Source: Sphingopyxis sp. H073
Lineage (GTDB): Bacteria; Pseudomonadota; Alphaproteobacteria; Sphingomonadales; Sphingomonadaceae
DNA: 64,000 nt
Direction: 5' to 3'
Assembly: GCF_001468395.1 (NCBI RefSeq)
Contig: NZ_LNSG01000009.1
Coordinates: 62,001-126,000 of the forward strand
Shown here: piece after piece, positions 44,573-53,411 of the stretch
Layout of the letters: each line of letters opens with the position of its first letter
Position numbering within the stretch: the stretch's first letter is position 1
Program-made: the position numbers and the translations under genes
The notes under the pieces: model-generated
Database searches by the model: none
Told to the model about the DNA's origin: nothing
The model's input: only the letters and a program-made list of their open reading frames with translations

Positions 44573-46885
44573 TCAGGCAGCGCGGACGAAGCCGTCGAGA
44601 ACCTTTTTGCTGCCTGCCTGGTCGAATTCTACGTCCAGCTTGTTGCCGTCGATGTCGACGATCTCGCCATAGCCGAATTTCTCGTGGAACACGCGCATGC
44701 CGATCGCGAGGTCCGAGCGCGGTTTGGCGCCGACCGAAGCGGCGGGCCCCTTTTCGCTAGGGGGAAGGGCGCGCGGGATGGTCGATGACGACGCGACGGC
44801 ACGCTGCCACGCGGGGCCGCGCGTCATCGTCCGTGCGGGATTACTCTCTGCGACATGCGCGAAGGGGTCGCCCTGCGCCGACCAGTTGGCGCGCCACAGG
44901 CTTTGCCCGCCGCCGAAGCTGTTCTCGCTTTCGACATGTTCGGGCGGAATTTCGGCGATGAAACGGCTGGGGATGCTGCTCATCCACTGGCCGTAAATGC
45001 GGCGGTTCGCGGCATGATAGATGCTCGCGCGGTGACGCGCGCGGGTGATTGCGACATAGGCGAGGCGGCGTTCCTCTTCGAGGCTGGCGGTGCCGCCCTC
45101 GTCCATCGCGCGCTGCGAGGGAAAGACGCCATCCTCCCACCCCGCCAGAAAGACATGATCGAACTCAAGTCCTTTGGCGGCATGGATCGTCATGATCGTG
45201 ACGGTCTCCGCCTGATCGTCATTGTCGCGGTCCATGACGAGGCTGACATGCTCGAGAAAGGCTTCGAGCGATTCATATTCCTCCATCGCGCGGACGAGTT
45301 CGGAAAGGTTTTCGAGGCGCCCGGCAGCCTCGGCGCTGCGGTCGGCCTGCAGCATCGCGGTATAGCCCGACTCGTCGAGGATGAGCTGGGTCAGCTCGGG
45401 GTGCGACAGCTCGTTGGCCTTGCCCTGCCAATTTCGCATCTGCGCGATGAAATTGGCGAGCTGGCGGCGGGCTTGCGGGGTCAGCTCATCGGTTTCGGTG
45501 ATCCGCGAGGCCGCATGGAACAGCGGGGCTCGCTCGATCCGTGCGAACTGGTGGATGCGCGCCAATGCCTTGTCGCCGAGCCCGCGCTTGGGCACATTGA
45601 CGATGCGCTCGAACGCCAGATCGTCTGCCGGCGATTGCACGAGCCGCAGATAGGCGAGGGCATCGCGGATTTCGGCGCGTTCGTAGAAACGGAACCCACC
45701 GACGATGCGGTACGGCATGCCGATCGCGATGAAGCGGTCTTCGAATTCGCGCGTCTGGAACTGCGCGCGGACGAGGATCGCGGTGCGGTCGAGGCTGACC
45801 TTGCGATGCTGGAGCGTTTCCAGTTCCTCGCCGATCCGCCGCGCCTCTTCGGGGCCGTCCCAGACACCGACGACGCGGACCTTGTCGCCCGCATCGAGCT
45901 CGGTCCACAGCGTCTTGCCGAGCCGGTCGCTGTTCTGTGCGATCAGTGCCGAGGCTGCGGCGAGGATCTGCGGCGTCGAACGGTAATTCTGTTCGAGCCG
46001 GATCACCGTCGCGCCGGGGAAGTCCTTCTCGAAGCGGAGGATGTTCGCGACCTCGGCGCCGCGCCACGAATAGATCGACTGGTCGTCGTCGCCGACGCAG
46101 CAGATATTCTTGCGCGCCTGCGCGAGCAGCCGCAGCCACAGATACTGGCTGGCGTTCGTGTCCTGATATTCGTCGACGAGCACATATTTGAAACGCTGTT
46201 GATAATGTTCGAGCACGTCGCGGTGCGTCTTGAGGATCACCAGCATGTGGAGCAGCAGATCGCCGAAATCGCAGGCGTTGAGCGTCTTCAGCCGCGCCTG
46301 ATAGAGGGCGTAGAAATGCTGGCCTTTGCCATCGGCATAGGCCTCCTTGTCTGCCGCGTCGAGATCGGAGGGCGTGAGGCCGCGGTTCTTCCACTTGTCG
46401 ATGAGGCCGGCAAGCTGGCGCGCCGGCCAGCGCTTCTCGTCGAGCCCTTCGGCCTGGATGAGCTGCTTGAGGACGCGAAGCTGATCATCGGTATCGAGGA
46501 TATTGAAATTGCTCTGGAGTCCGACCAGTTCGGCGTGGCGCCGCAGCATCTTCGCGCAGATGCTGTGAAAGGTGCCGAGCCACGGCATCCCCTCGACCGC
46601 GTCGCCGATCATCCGTCCGATCCGCTCGCGCATCTCGCGCGCCGCCTTGTTCGTGAACGTGACCGCGAGGATTTCGGACGGCCAGGCGCGCCGCGTCGCG
46701 ATGATATGCGCCAGCCGCGCGGTCAACGCGGCGGTCTTGCCCGTTCCGGCGCCGGCCAGCATCAGTACGGGGCCTTCGGTCGTCAACACGGCCTGCCGTT
46801 GGGGGGCATTGAGTCCGTGCAAATAAGGCGGATCCGAAGGGTCGGGGCGGGTCAAGTCGGGCGTCGAGGCGGGGAGGTCGGTCAC
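44573..46885 (-). CDS. uvrD: ATP-dependent DNA helicase UvrD/PcrA/Rep family
   Basis: 770 residues of superfamily 1A. Motifs: the Q motif (LNAPQRQAV), Walker A AGAGTGKT (44-51), Walker B VDEYQDTN, GDDDQSIYSWRGA, LEQNYRST, TIHAAKGLEFDHVFLAG and VAITRARH. The C-terminal 55 residues form the small Tudor-like fold seen in PcrA/UvrD (GMRVFHEKFGYGEIV). It unwinds DNA in excision and mismatch repair. The start is a GTG with no Shine-Dalgarno. A LexA box ends 5 bases upstream, so SOS control and perhaps a leaderless mRNA are likely. Confidence 0.95.
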   Translation of the reverse strand: MTDLPASTPDLTRPDPSDPPYLHGLNAPQRQAVLTTEGPVLMLAGAGTGKTAALTARLAHIIATRRAWPSEILAVTFTNKAAREMRERIGRMIGDAVEGMPWLGTFHSICAKMLRRHAELVGLQSNFNILDTDDQLRVLKQLIQAEGLDEKRWPARQLAGLIDKWKNRGLTPSDLDAADKEAYADGKGQHFYALYQARLKTLNACDFGDLLLHMLVILKTHRDVLEHYQQRFKYVLVDEYQDTNASQYLWLRLLAQARKNICCVGDDDQSIYSWRGAEVANILRFEKDFPGATVIRLEQNYRSTPQILAAASALIAQNSDRLGKTLWTELDAGDKVRVVGVWDGPEEARRIGEELETLQHRKVSLDRTAILVRAQFQTREFEDRFIAIGMPYRIVGGFRFYERAEIRDALAYLRLVQSPADDLAFERIVNVPKRGLGDKALARIHQFARIERAPLFHAASRITETDELTPQARRQLANFIAQMRNWQGKANELSHPELTQLILDESGYTAMLQADRSAEAAGRLENLSELVRAMEEYESLEAFLEHVSLVMDRDNDDQAETVTIMTIHAAKGLEFDHVFLAGWEDGVFPSQRAMDEGGTASLEEERRLAYVAITRARHRASIYHAANRRIYGQWMSSIPSRFIAEIPPEHVESENSFGGGQSLWRANWSAQGDPFAHVAESNPARTMTRGPAWQRAVASSSTIPRALPPSEKGPAASVGAKPRSDLAIGMRVFHEKFGYGEIVDIDGNKLDVEFDQAGSKKVLDGFVRAA

Positions 46886-46889
46886 GCGC

Positions 46890-46904
46890 GAACGATTAGG
46901 GAAC
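46890..46904 (-). promoter_or_regulatory. LexA (SOS) box, GTTC-N7-GTTC, before uvrD
   Basis: On the minus strand the sequence is GTTCCCTAATCGTTC, an exact match to the GTTC-N7-GTTC direct repeat bound by LexA in alphaproteobacteria. It ends 4 bases before the uvrD GTG codon, in the 48-base gap after the DUF2520 gene. Binding here would block a promoter serving uvrD alone. Confidence 0.8.
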
Positions 46905-46933
46905 AGCGGCCGCGCTGTCCAGTGCGGGGACGC

Positions 46934-47803
46934 TCAGGCCAGCCGGTCACGAAGAGCGGCAAGGTCGATGCCGGCGCCGGTCCGTTCGAGTTCATCGACC
47001 GTGGCGAGCGCCATCGCGCGGTAGGCGGGAAGGATCTCTGGACAATCGGTGGCAAGCGCCGCGAGATGGCCTTCGATAGTCCGCTCGTCGCCGCGCAGAA
47101 GGGGGCCCGACAGGGCATCGAAACCGCGATCGAGACCATTCTGCAGCGCCGCGCGGACCAGCGGTGCCAGTAGCGATGCCGGATCATCGACGCCCGCGCG
47201 CGCTAATGCGTGCGATGCGCCGGTGAGAAGCGTCACCAGATGGTTCGAGGCATGGCAAAGGGCGGCGTGGTACAGCATGCGCTGCGCTTCGGCGATATCG
47301 ATCGATACACCGCCCAGCAGCGCAACGATGGCGCGCGCCTGCTCGGTGGCGCTTGCCGACGAGCCTGTGACCGCAAATCGCGCTTGCGCCATTTGCGCTA
47401 CTTCACGCTCTGGATGGCCTGTGAAGGTCATGGCGGGGTGAATGGCGGCGGTCAGCGCACCCCGGTCACGGAGCGGATCGATGATCGCCGCGCCGCTCCG
47501 CCCGCTGACGTGAAACACGAAGGTCGAGCTGTCCGCGACCAACTCTCGCGCCAGATCCCCGACAATGGACGGGATCGCATCGTCGGAGACCGCGATGGCG
47601 ATGACGTCGCAGTCGCTCGCCAGCCGGTCGAGCGACACCGCCACTTCGCTGCCGGTCGCCGCCGAGGCGGCACCGAGTTTTTCCAACGACCGACCCCACA
47701 TGAGCGGTGGCTCGATCGAATGGCTCGCCAGACCGAAAGCCAACGCCTGTGCCACGCGTCCGGCGCCGATGACGCCGAACTGTTCTATGCAAGTGCCTTC
47801 CAT
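46934..47803 (-). CDS. Rossmann-like and DUF2520 domain protein
   Basis: 289 residues. The N-terminal NAD(P)-binding fold begins FGVIGAGRVAQALAFGL, and the C-terminal helical part contains HPAMTFTGHPE followed by LYHAALCHASNHLVTL, typical of the DUF2520 family. The architecture resembles ProC or ketopantoate-reductase-like dehydrogenases. The reaction is unknown. It lies upstream of uvrD in the same direction, but the LexA box between them suggests separate control. Confidence 0.88.
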   Translation of the reverse strand: MEGTCIEQFGVIGAGRVAQALAFGLASHSIEPPLMWGRSLEKLGAASAATGSEVAVSLDRLASDCDVIAIAVSDDAIPSIVGDLARELVADSSTFVFHVSGRSGAAIIDPLRDRGALTAAIHPAMTFTGHPEREVAQMAQARFAVTGSSASATEQARAIVALLGGVSIDIAEAQRMLYHAALCHASNHLVTLLTGASHALARAGVDDPASLLAPLVRAALQNGLDRGFDALSGPLLRGDERTIEGHLAALATDCPEILPAYRAMALATVDELERTGAGIDLAALRDRLA

Positions 47804-47913
47804 GGCGCCGGCTTAGCGCGGACGGCGTTGCTTCGCCAATATCGATACGCCTTGCACCGCGGCCGCAAAGGCGCTCAAAGCGCGCCGGCACAGTTGGGGG
47901 AGGGGCGTGGCCC

Positions 47914-49182
47914 ATGGATCTGACACCTTATCGGACACATCGGCGCATCCTGACCGCGAGCCTGGTTGGCACCGCGGTCGAGTTCTATGATTTCTATATT
48001 TACGGGACCGCTGCGGCGCTGGTGTTCGGGCCGCTGTTCTTTCCCACCGAATCGGCGTCCGCGCAGCTCCTGTACAGCTTCATGACCTTCGGCCTCGCCT
48101 TTTTCGCGCGTCCAGTCGGCGCCATCGTCTTCGGCCATTACGGCGACCGGATCGGGCGCAAGTCGACGCTTGTTGCATCTCTAATGCTGATGGGCGGATC
48201 GACGCTGCTGATCGCCTTTCTGCCGACCTATGCGATGGTGGGCTGGGTCGCGCCGCTGTTGCTGTGCTTGCTGCGCTTCGGGCAGGGCTTCGGACTCGGC
48301 GGCGAATGGGGCGGGGCGGCACTGCTGGCGGTGGAGAACGCCCCACCGGGCTGGCGCTCGCGGTTCGGCATGTTTCCGCAGCTTGGCGCGCCGGTGGGAT
48401 TCATCGCGGCAAACGGCCTGTTCCTGCTGCTCGGGCTCGGCCTCAGCGATGCGGACTTTGCAAACTGGGGCTGGCGAATCCCGTTCCTGTTTTCCGCGCT
48501 GCTGGTCGGGCTCGGCCTGTGGGTCCGCCTCAAGATCGGCGAAACGCCTGCCTTTGCCGAAGCGATCGAGCGGGACGCGCCGGTCAGCGTGCCGCTCGGC
48601 GAACTGTTCCGCCACCATCTGATCGCGACGCTGGCGGGAACCTTCGCGGTCGTCGCCTGCTTTGCGATCTTCTATCTCGCGACCAGCTTTGCGCTTGCGC
48701 ATGGCACCAGCAAACTCGGCTATCCGAAGGAGCAATTCCTGCTGATTCAGCTGGGCGCGATCCTGTTCATGGCGGCGGGGATCGTGTTCGCGGGTTATCG
48801 GAGCGATGCGTCGAGCGCGCAGCGCGTGCTGAGCCTGGGATGCGGCGCAACAATTCTCATCGGCTTTCTGTTCGGTCCGTCGCTGGCGTCGGGAAGCTGG
48901 CTGATCATCTTTCTGGGACTCGCCGCCGCGCTGTTCGTGATGGGGCTTGTCTATGGCCCACTCGGGAGCTGGCTGACCGAGCTGTTTCCTGTCCACGTCC
49001 GCTATACGGGCGCCTCGGTCGCGTTCAACGCGGGCGGCATCCTGGGCGGCGCGATGGCGCCGATTGTTGCGCAGGCGCTCGCCGAATGGCGGGGTACGCC
49101 CGTGGTCGGGCTCTACCTGGCGCTCGCGGGGTTGGTGAGCTGGCTGGGCCTGCTGATGGTCCGTCGGCCTAAGCCGGCCTGA
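47914..49182 (+). CDS. MFS transporter, metabolite:H+ symporter (MHS) family
   Basis: 422 residues with about 12 helices. The N-terminal GTAVEFYDFYIYGTAAALVFGPLFFP and the loop GHYGDRIGRKSTL (motif A) identify the MHS family, as does the GFGLGGEWGGA of helix 4-5. Relatives take up dicarboxylates, alpha-ketoglutarate, proline/betaine or shikimate with protons. The substrate cannot be chosen by eye. It is divergent from the DUF2520 gene and overlaps the rsmD tail by 14 bases. Confidence 0.9.
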   Translation: MDLTPYRTHRRILTASLVGTAVEFYDFYIYGTAAALVFGPLFFPTESASAQLLYSFMTFGLAFFARPVGAIVFGHYGDRIGRKSTLVASLMLMGGSTLLIAFLPTYAMVGWVAPLLLCLLRFGQGFGLGGEWGGAALLAVENAPPGWRSRFGMFPQLGAPVGFIAANGLFLLLGLGLSDADFANWGWRIPFLFSALLVGLGLWVRLKIGETPAFAEAIERDAPVSVPLGELFRHHLIATLAGTFAVVACFAIFYLATSFALAHGTSKLGYPKEQFLLIQLGAILFMAAGIVFAGYRSDASSAQRVLSLGCGATILIGFLFGPSLASGSWLIIFLGLAAALFVMGLVYGPLGSWLTELFPVHVRYTGASVAFNAGGILGGAMAPIVAQALAEWRGTPVVGLYLALAGLVSWLGLLMVRRPKPA

Positions 49183-49711
49183 GCAGCGTCAGTTTCGCTT
49201 TGCCGACCTTGCGGATCGCATCGATTGCAAACCCTGCGACTTCGACTGCTTCCTTATCGGCGGTTTCGATCGAGATCAGGCTGTCTGCGCCGACCCACCC
49301 AAGCCGGTTGAGCTTGTCGAGCGCGACGCTGCCCGCGCCGGTGCCATAGGGCGCGTCGAACAGCAGCAGGTCGAAGGGACGCGGCGCGGGCCCAACGGCC
49401 AGAACCGAACCGGCACGCACGTCGGCGCGGGGCGCCGCGCCAAGCGCCGCAAGATTCTTTCTGAGCGCGTCGATGGCCTCGCGGTCCTGTTCGCCAAACA
49501 CACAATGCGCCGCGCCACGCGACAGCGCTTCGATACCCAGCGCGCCCGATCCTGCAAACAGATCGGCGACATGCAGCCCCTCGAAGCTGCCAAGGCGGCT
49601 CGCCAGCATCGAGAAAAGCGTTTCGCGCGTGCGGTCGGCGGTGGGGCGCGTCGCATCGTTTTTCGGCGCGAGCAGCTTGCGGCCGCGCCATTCGCCCGAA
49701 ATCACCCTCAT
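49169..49711 (-). CDS. rsmD: 16S rRNA (guanine-966-N2)-methyltransferase
   Basis: 180 residues. The N-terminal RVISGEWRGRKLLAP is the family signature. The SAM motif is VADLFAGSGALGIEALSRG, and the catalytic NPPY-type motif reads FDAPYGTG. It methylates G966 of 16S rRNA. The start overlaps the rluB stop (ATGA), so the two rRNA-modification genes are translationally coupled. Confidence 0.94.
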   Translation of the reverse strand: MRVISGEWRGRKLLAPKNDATRPTADRTRETLFSMLASRLGSFEGLHVADLFAGSGALGIEALSRGAAHCVFGEQDREAIDALRKNLAALGAAPRADVRAGSVLAVGPAPRPFDLLLFDAPYGTGAGSVALDKLNRLGWVGADSLISIETADKEAVEVAGFAIDAIRKVGKAKLTLLRPA

Positions 49712-50556
49712 TTGTCGAGGCGCCGCCGGAACTGAAACAGCTCGTCGCGCGGGACGATTTCGACCTGTCCGACGTCAAGGTCGGCGATGGCGAACTGGCC
49801 GTACCGCGTACGGATCAGGCGACTGACCTGCAGCCCGAGATGTTCGAGGACGCGGCGCACTTCGCGGTTCTTGCCCTCGGTGAGCGTCAGCTCGATCCAC
49901 TGGTTGCGTCCGGTGCGGCGTTCGAGATTGGCGTCGATCTTGCCATAGCGGATGCCGTCGATCTCGATGCCCATGACCAGCTCTTCGAGCTGCTCCTGGC
50001 TGATGTCGCCGAACGCGCGCGCGCGATAGGTGCGCTCGACCCCGCTCGCGGGCAGCTCGAGCTGACGCTTGAATTCGCCGTCGTTGGTCAGCAGCAACAG
50101 CCCCTCGGTATTATAGTCGAGGCGGCCGACCGGCATCAGTCGCGGCAGGCCCTTTGGCAGGATGTCGTAGATCGTCTTGCGCCCCTTGGGGTCGCGCGCC
50201 GCGGTGAGGCAGCCCGACGGCTTGTGAAAGCGATAAAGGCGCGTCGAGACGGGCTTGGCGACCGGGTTGCCGTCGACGGTCAGCCCCTCGAGCGATGCCA
50301 ACAGCGGCGCAGGCTGCACGATGACGTCGCCGTTGAGCGCGATCCGGCCCTCTTCGATCATCCGTTCGACGTCGCGGCGCGAGCCGACGCCGGCGCGGGC
50401 GAGCAGCTTGGCAATGCGCTGCGGCCCGTCCTCGCGCTCGGGCTCGGCTTTCAGCTTGCGCGGCGGGGAGTCGGCGCGCGCGGCGCGGCGACCGCGGGGG
50501 GCATCGGTCCTTGCGGCCGAACGGGGCGCGGAGCGGGGTGGGCGGCGGTCATTCAT
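49708..50556 (-). CDS. rluB: 23S rRNA pseudouridine synthase, RluB family
   Basis: 282 residues. A basic low-complexity N-terminus (1-45) precedes an S4 RNA-binding domain (about 45-95, RIAKLLARAGVGSRRDVERMI). The pseudouridine synthase domain has the catalytic Asp in VGRLDYNTEGLLLLTNDG, then GKNREVRRVLEHLGLQVSRLIRTRYG. It converts U2605 (E. coli numbering) in 23S rRNA. RluB, RluE and RluF are close relatives, so the exact target is inferred. It forms an operon with rsmD. Confidence 0.9.
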   Translation of the reverse strand: MNDRRPPRSAPRSAARTDAPRGRRAARADSPPRKLKAEPEREDGPQRIAKLLARAGVGSRRDVERMIEEGRIALNGDVIVQPAPLLASLEGLTVDGNPVAKPVSTRLYRFHKPSGCLTAARDPKGRKTIYDILPKGLPRLMPVGRLDYNTEGLLLLTNDGEFKRQLELPASGVERTYRARAFGDISQEQLEELVMGIEIDGIRYGKIDANLERRTGRNQWIELTLTEGKNREVRRVLEHLGLQVSRLIRTRYGQFAIADLDVGQVEIVPRDELFQFRRRLDK

Positions 50557-50557
50557 G

Positions 50558-50583
50558 GGAACGGGGACTGCTTTCTTGGCGTT
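50558..50583 (+). promoter_or_regulatory. Possible EcfG (general stress) promoter before the lone receiver gene
   Basis: GGAAC (50558-50562) and CGTT (50580-50583) are separated by 17 bases. This matches the GGAAC-N16-17-CGTT consensus of alphaproteobacterial EcfG sigma factors. It lies about 130 bases before the receiver gene start. The match may be chance in GC-rich DNA. Confidence 0.35.
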
Positions 50584-50711
50584 TCAGGCCATGTAAGTGT
50601 GGCTTTGTGATCACGCTCATAGCCGGAAAAGTGTCGCTTCGTCGATGGCAAGCAGAAGCGATCTTGCAGGACGGGGCGGAGCGAGTCATGGCGACCTTAA
50701 AGGGAGTTTTT

Positions 50712-51149
50712 ATGCTCTTCGCGTCCCGCCCTACGTGCATCAAGCGCCTTCTGGTCATCGAGGATGATCCGCTGACGGCGTTCGACAACGAGCATACGCT
50801 GAAGCACAGCGGATATGACGTCGTTGCGACGGTCGATTCGGGCGAAGCGGCGGTCGCGGTGATCGCCTCCGAACAGATCGATGCGCTGGTCCTGGACCTC
50901 AGCCTCGCCGGGCATATGAGCGGCCGCGAAGTCGCCCGCATCGCGCGCGACCGCGGCATCGCGGTGCTGCTTGTCACCGGCCAATGCCCTGTCGATGCCG
51001 AGGAGATGGCGGTCGCCTGCCTTGGTAAACCGCACAGCGCCGCCGCGCTTGTGTCCGCGCTGAAGGCTGTCGAGACGATGACCTGCAAAAACAAGACCCC
51101 GCGCAAGGTGAGCGGACTGACGACTTTCTGGCGGCCGCAGGCCGCGTAA
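50712..51149 (+). CDS. Single-domain response regulator (receiver only)
   Basis: 145 residues, one REC domain and a short basic tail. The acidic pocket is IEDDP (Asp18/Asp19), the phosphoacceptor is Asp62 in LVLDLSLAG, the switch Thr is in LLVTGQ, and Lys106 is in CLGKPHS. There is no output domain, so it probably works by phosphorelay or protein binding, as in CheY- or Spo0F-like proteins. AGGGAG lies 5 bases before the ATG at 50712; an alternative ATG at 50688 also has a GGAG. No histidine kinase is adjacent. An EcfG-like promoter may precede it. Confidence 0.88.
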   Translation: MLFASRPTCIKRLLVIEDDPLTAFDNEHTLKHSGYDVVATVDSGEAAVAVIASEQIDALVLDLSLAGHMSGREVARIARDRGIAVLLVTGQCPVDAEEMAVACLGKPHSAAALVSALKAVETMTCKNKTPRKVSGLTTFWRPQAA

Positions 51150-51209
51150 CCGAGACGCGCCAAGGAACGAACCCGCCCTGACAGTCTTCGGGACCGACAG
51201 GGGTCGAGT

Positions 51210-51953
51210 ATGAAATATTCACATATCGCTGCCTTTTCGACGATGGCTATCGCGGCCGCCGTTGCGGGCGTCTGGTCCGCGCATGCCGACTCGACCAAGC
51301 CCGGCTTCGTCGCGACCCGCCCGGTGCTAGTCGAACTGTTTACCTCACAGGGCTGCTCTTCGTGCCCGCCTGCCGATCGACTGCTCGAAAAGCTGGACGG
51401 CGAGGGGGCGGTCGTGGCGGTCAGCCGCCCGGTGACCTATTGGGATCGGCTTGGCTGGAAGGACACGCTGGCGAGCCCCGCGAACGACCTTTTGCAGCGC
51501 CGCTATGCCGCACGCGGGCTGCCCGGCGGCGGGGTCTACACGCCGGAGGCGGTGGTCCAGGGCTGGGCCGCGGCCGTTGGATCCGACGAGCGCGCGCTGC
51601 GCCAGCTGATCGCATCGTCAGCGCGCCGGGCGGGGGCGATCGAGCTCGCGCAATCGGGTGATCGCGTCGCGGCATCGCGGGCGCAGACGGGCGCCGAACT
51701 GCGCTTCCTGGCGATTGCCCGCCGCGCGAGTGTTCCGGTCGGCAGCGGCGAAAATAGCGCACGTCGGCTGACTTACTCGAACGTGGTGCTCGACGAGATA
51801 GTGGTGCCCTGCGCGCGAGATGCCGCGTGCGCATCCTCAATTCCCGTCCGCATCGCGAACCGCCGCGGCGCCGATCGCTGGGTAGCGGTGCTGCAGGACC
51901 TCGACGGCGGAACCGTGCGCGCCGTGCGCTGGATCAGGCGAAGCGCCAAATAG
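51210..51953 (+). CDS. DUF1223 secreted thioredoxin-fold protein
   Basis: 247 residues with a Sec signal peptide (cleavage near SAHA-D). The DUF1223 core starts VLVELFTSQGCSSCPPADRLL, a CxxC-like CSSC pair on a thioredoxin fold, then VTYWDRLGWKDTLASP and VYTPEAVVQG. It is periplasmic and may have a thiol-redox role, though the family's function is not established. GGGTC/GACAGGGG-like bases precede the ATG at a plausible distance. Confidence 0.88.
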   Translation: MKYSHIAAFSTMAIAAAVAGVWSAHADSTKPGFVATRPVLVELFTSQGCSSCPPADRLLEKLDGEGAVVAVSRPVTYWDRLGWKDTLASPANDLLQRRYAARGLPGGGVYTPEAVVQGWAAAVGSDERALRQLIASSARRAGAIELAQSGDRVAASRAQTGAELRFLAIARRASVPVGSGENSARRLTYSNVVLDEIVVPCARDAACASSIPVRIANRRGADRWVAVLQDLDGGTVRAVRWIRRSAK

Positions 51954-52060
51954 TCGCTTCCAATTTGGCCCCGACCCATTAGGCGTTGGCGCTTCGGGCC
52001 GTACATCCATCCGGATGAGCGCAGGTCGAGCATCCGACGGATGCAGGGGGGAGAGCCGGG

Positions 52061-53407
52061 TTGCAGCCAGATACGACGACACCGCCGCCGCAGGGCTGGT
52101 GGGGCAGCATCCGGCCTTATTTCGAGCGTGCCCCGCTGGCCGCCTTCCTTCTGGGCCTGTCGTCGGGCTTTCCCTATGCGATGATCGGCGCGACGCTGAC
52201 GACCCGACTGGCCCAGGACGGGATCGACAAGAAGACGGTGACGGCTTTTACCCTGGCCTTCCTGGTCTATAATCTGAAGCCGCTCTGGTCGTGGATCGTC
52301 GATGGCGTCCGGCTGCCGGGGCTCGGCGCGCTCGGCCAGCGTGTTTCGTGGATGATCCTGGCCGCGGTGCTGGTGATGGCGGCGGTTGCGAATCTTGCCC
52401 TGCAGGAGCCGAAGGCCGACATCTACCAGACAGCGATCGCCGCCATTCTCGTGGGTTTGGCGGGCGCGACCTTCGATATCGTCATCGATGCGTATCGCAT
52501 CGAGATTCTCAAGCCCGAACAGCTCGGAATCGGTTCGGGGATGAGCCAGTACGGCTGGCGTATCGGGTCGGCGGGCGCCGGCGCCCTTGCGCTATTTCTG
52601 GCTGCGCGCTTCGGCTGGCAGCCCGCCTATCTCGCCTGCGCGCTCTTTGCTTTGCCCGCGGTCATCGCCGTGCTGTGGCTGGGCGAACCCGACCGGCATC
52701 GCGATCCCGCCCAGCGCAAGGGGGGGAGTGCGATCTTCCAATCGATTATCGGGCCTTTCACCGAATTTTTCCAGCGGCAGGGCGCGTTGCTCGTGCTGTT
52801 GTTCATCCTCGTGCACAAGATCGGCGATACGCTTGCCAATCTCACCTTCCGCCTGCTCTTCGACGACCTGGGCTATACCAACGACGAGATCGCGATCTAT
52901 GATGTCGGGATCGGCTTCTGGGCCTATCTGATCGGCATCTTCGTCGGCGGTATCATGTATGCGCGCATGGGTATGAAACGATCGGTGCTCGTCAGCCTGA
53001 TCCTGATGGCGGTATCGAATTTCAGTTTCGCGCTCCTCGCGGCGACGGGAAAGAGTAACTTCGGTATGGCCGGTGCGATAGGTTTCGAGAATTTTGCCAG
53101 CGGTATCGGCGGCGTCGTCGTGGTCGCCTATTTCTCGGCACTCTGCGACCTGCGCTTCACGGCAGCGCACTATGCGCTGATCTCGTCGGCGGCGAGCATC
53201 GTTGGACGCTTCGTCACCGGCACGACAGCTGGCGGCCTCATCGAAACCTTCGGCTACGTGCAATTCTATCTGCTCACGACCGTCGCGGCGGTGCCGGGTG
53301 TTTTGCTCTTCTGGTGGATGATGCGGACCGGGCTGGTCGACCTGTCGGTCGGCTCGGCGGGCAAGGCCGAGGGCAGCGAAGAAACACCACTCAAACCCGT
53401 GGGTTGA
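52061..53407 (+). CDS. AmpG-like MFS permease
   Basis: 448 residues with about 12 membrane helices. FLLGLSSGFPYAMIGATLTTRLAQDGID and the following LKPLWSWIVDGVRLPGLGALGQRVSW closely match AmpG, the importer of anhydro-muropeptides for cell-wall recycling. In the second half LVHKIGDTLANLTFRLLF and YFSALCDLRFTAAHYALISS are also AmpG-like. The start is a TTG at 52061 behind GGGGGGAGAG; no in-frame ATG lies at a suitable place. The next gene begins 4 bases after the stop. Confidence 0.87.
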   Translation: MQPDTTTPPPQGWWGSIRPYFERAPLAAFLLGLSSGFPYAMIGATLTTRLAQDGIDKKTVTAFTLAFLVYNLKPLWSWIVDGVRLPGLGALGQRVSWMILAAVLVMAAVANLALQEPKADIYQTAIAAILVGLAGATFDIVIDAYRIEILKPEQLGIGSGMSQYGWRIGSAGAGALALFLAARFGWQPAYLACALFALPAVIAVLWLGEPDRHRDPAQRKGGSAIFQSIIGPFTEFFQRQGALLVLLFILVHKIGDTLANLTFRLLFDDLGYTNDEIAIYDVGIGFWAYLIGIFVGGIMYARMGMKRSVLVSLILMAVSNFSFALLAATGKSNFGMAGAIGFENFASGIGGVVVVAYFSALCDLRFTAAHYALISSAASIVGRFVTGTTAGGLIETFGYVQFYLLTTVAAVPGVLLFWWMMRTGLVDLSVGSAGKAEGSEETPLKPVG

Positions 53408-53411
53408 GATC

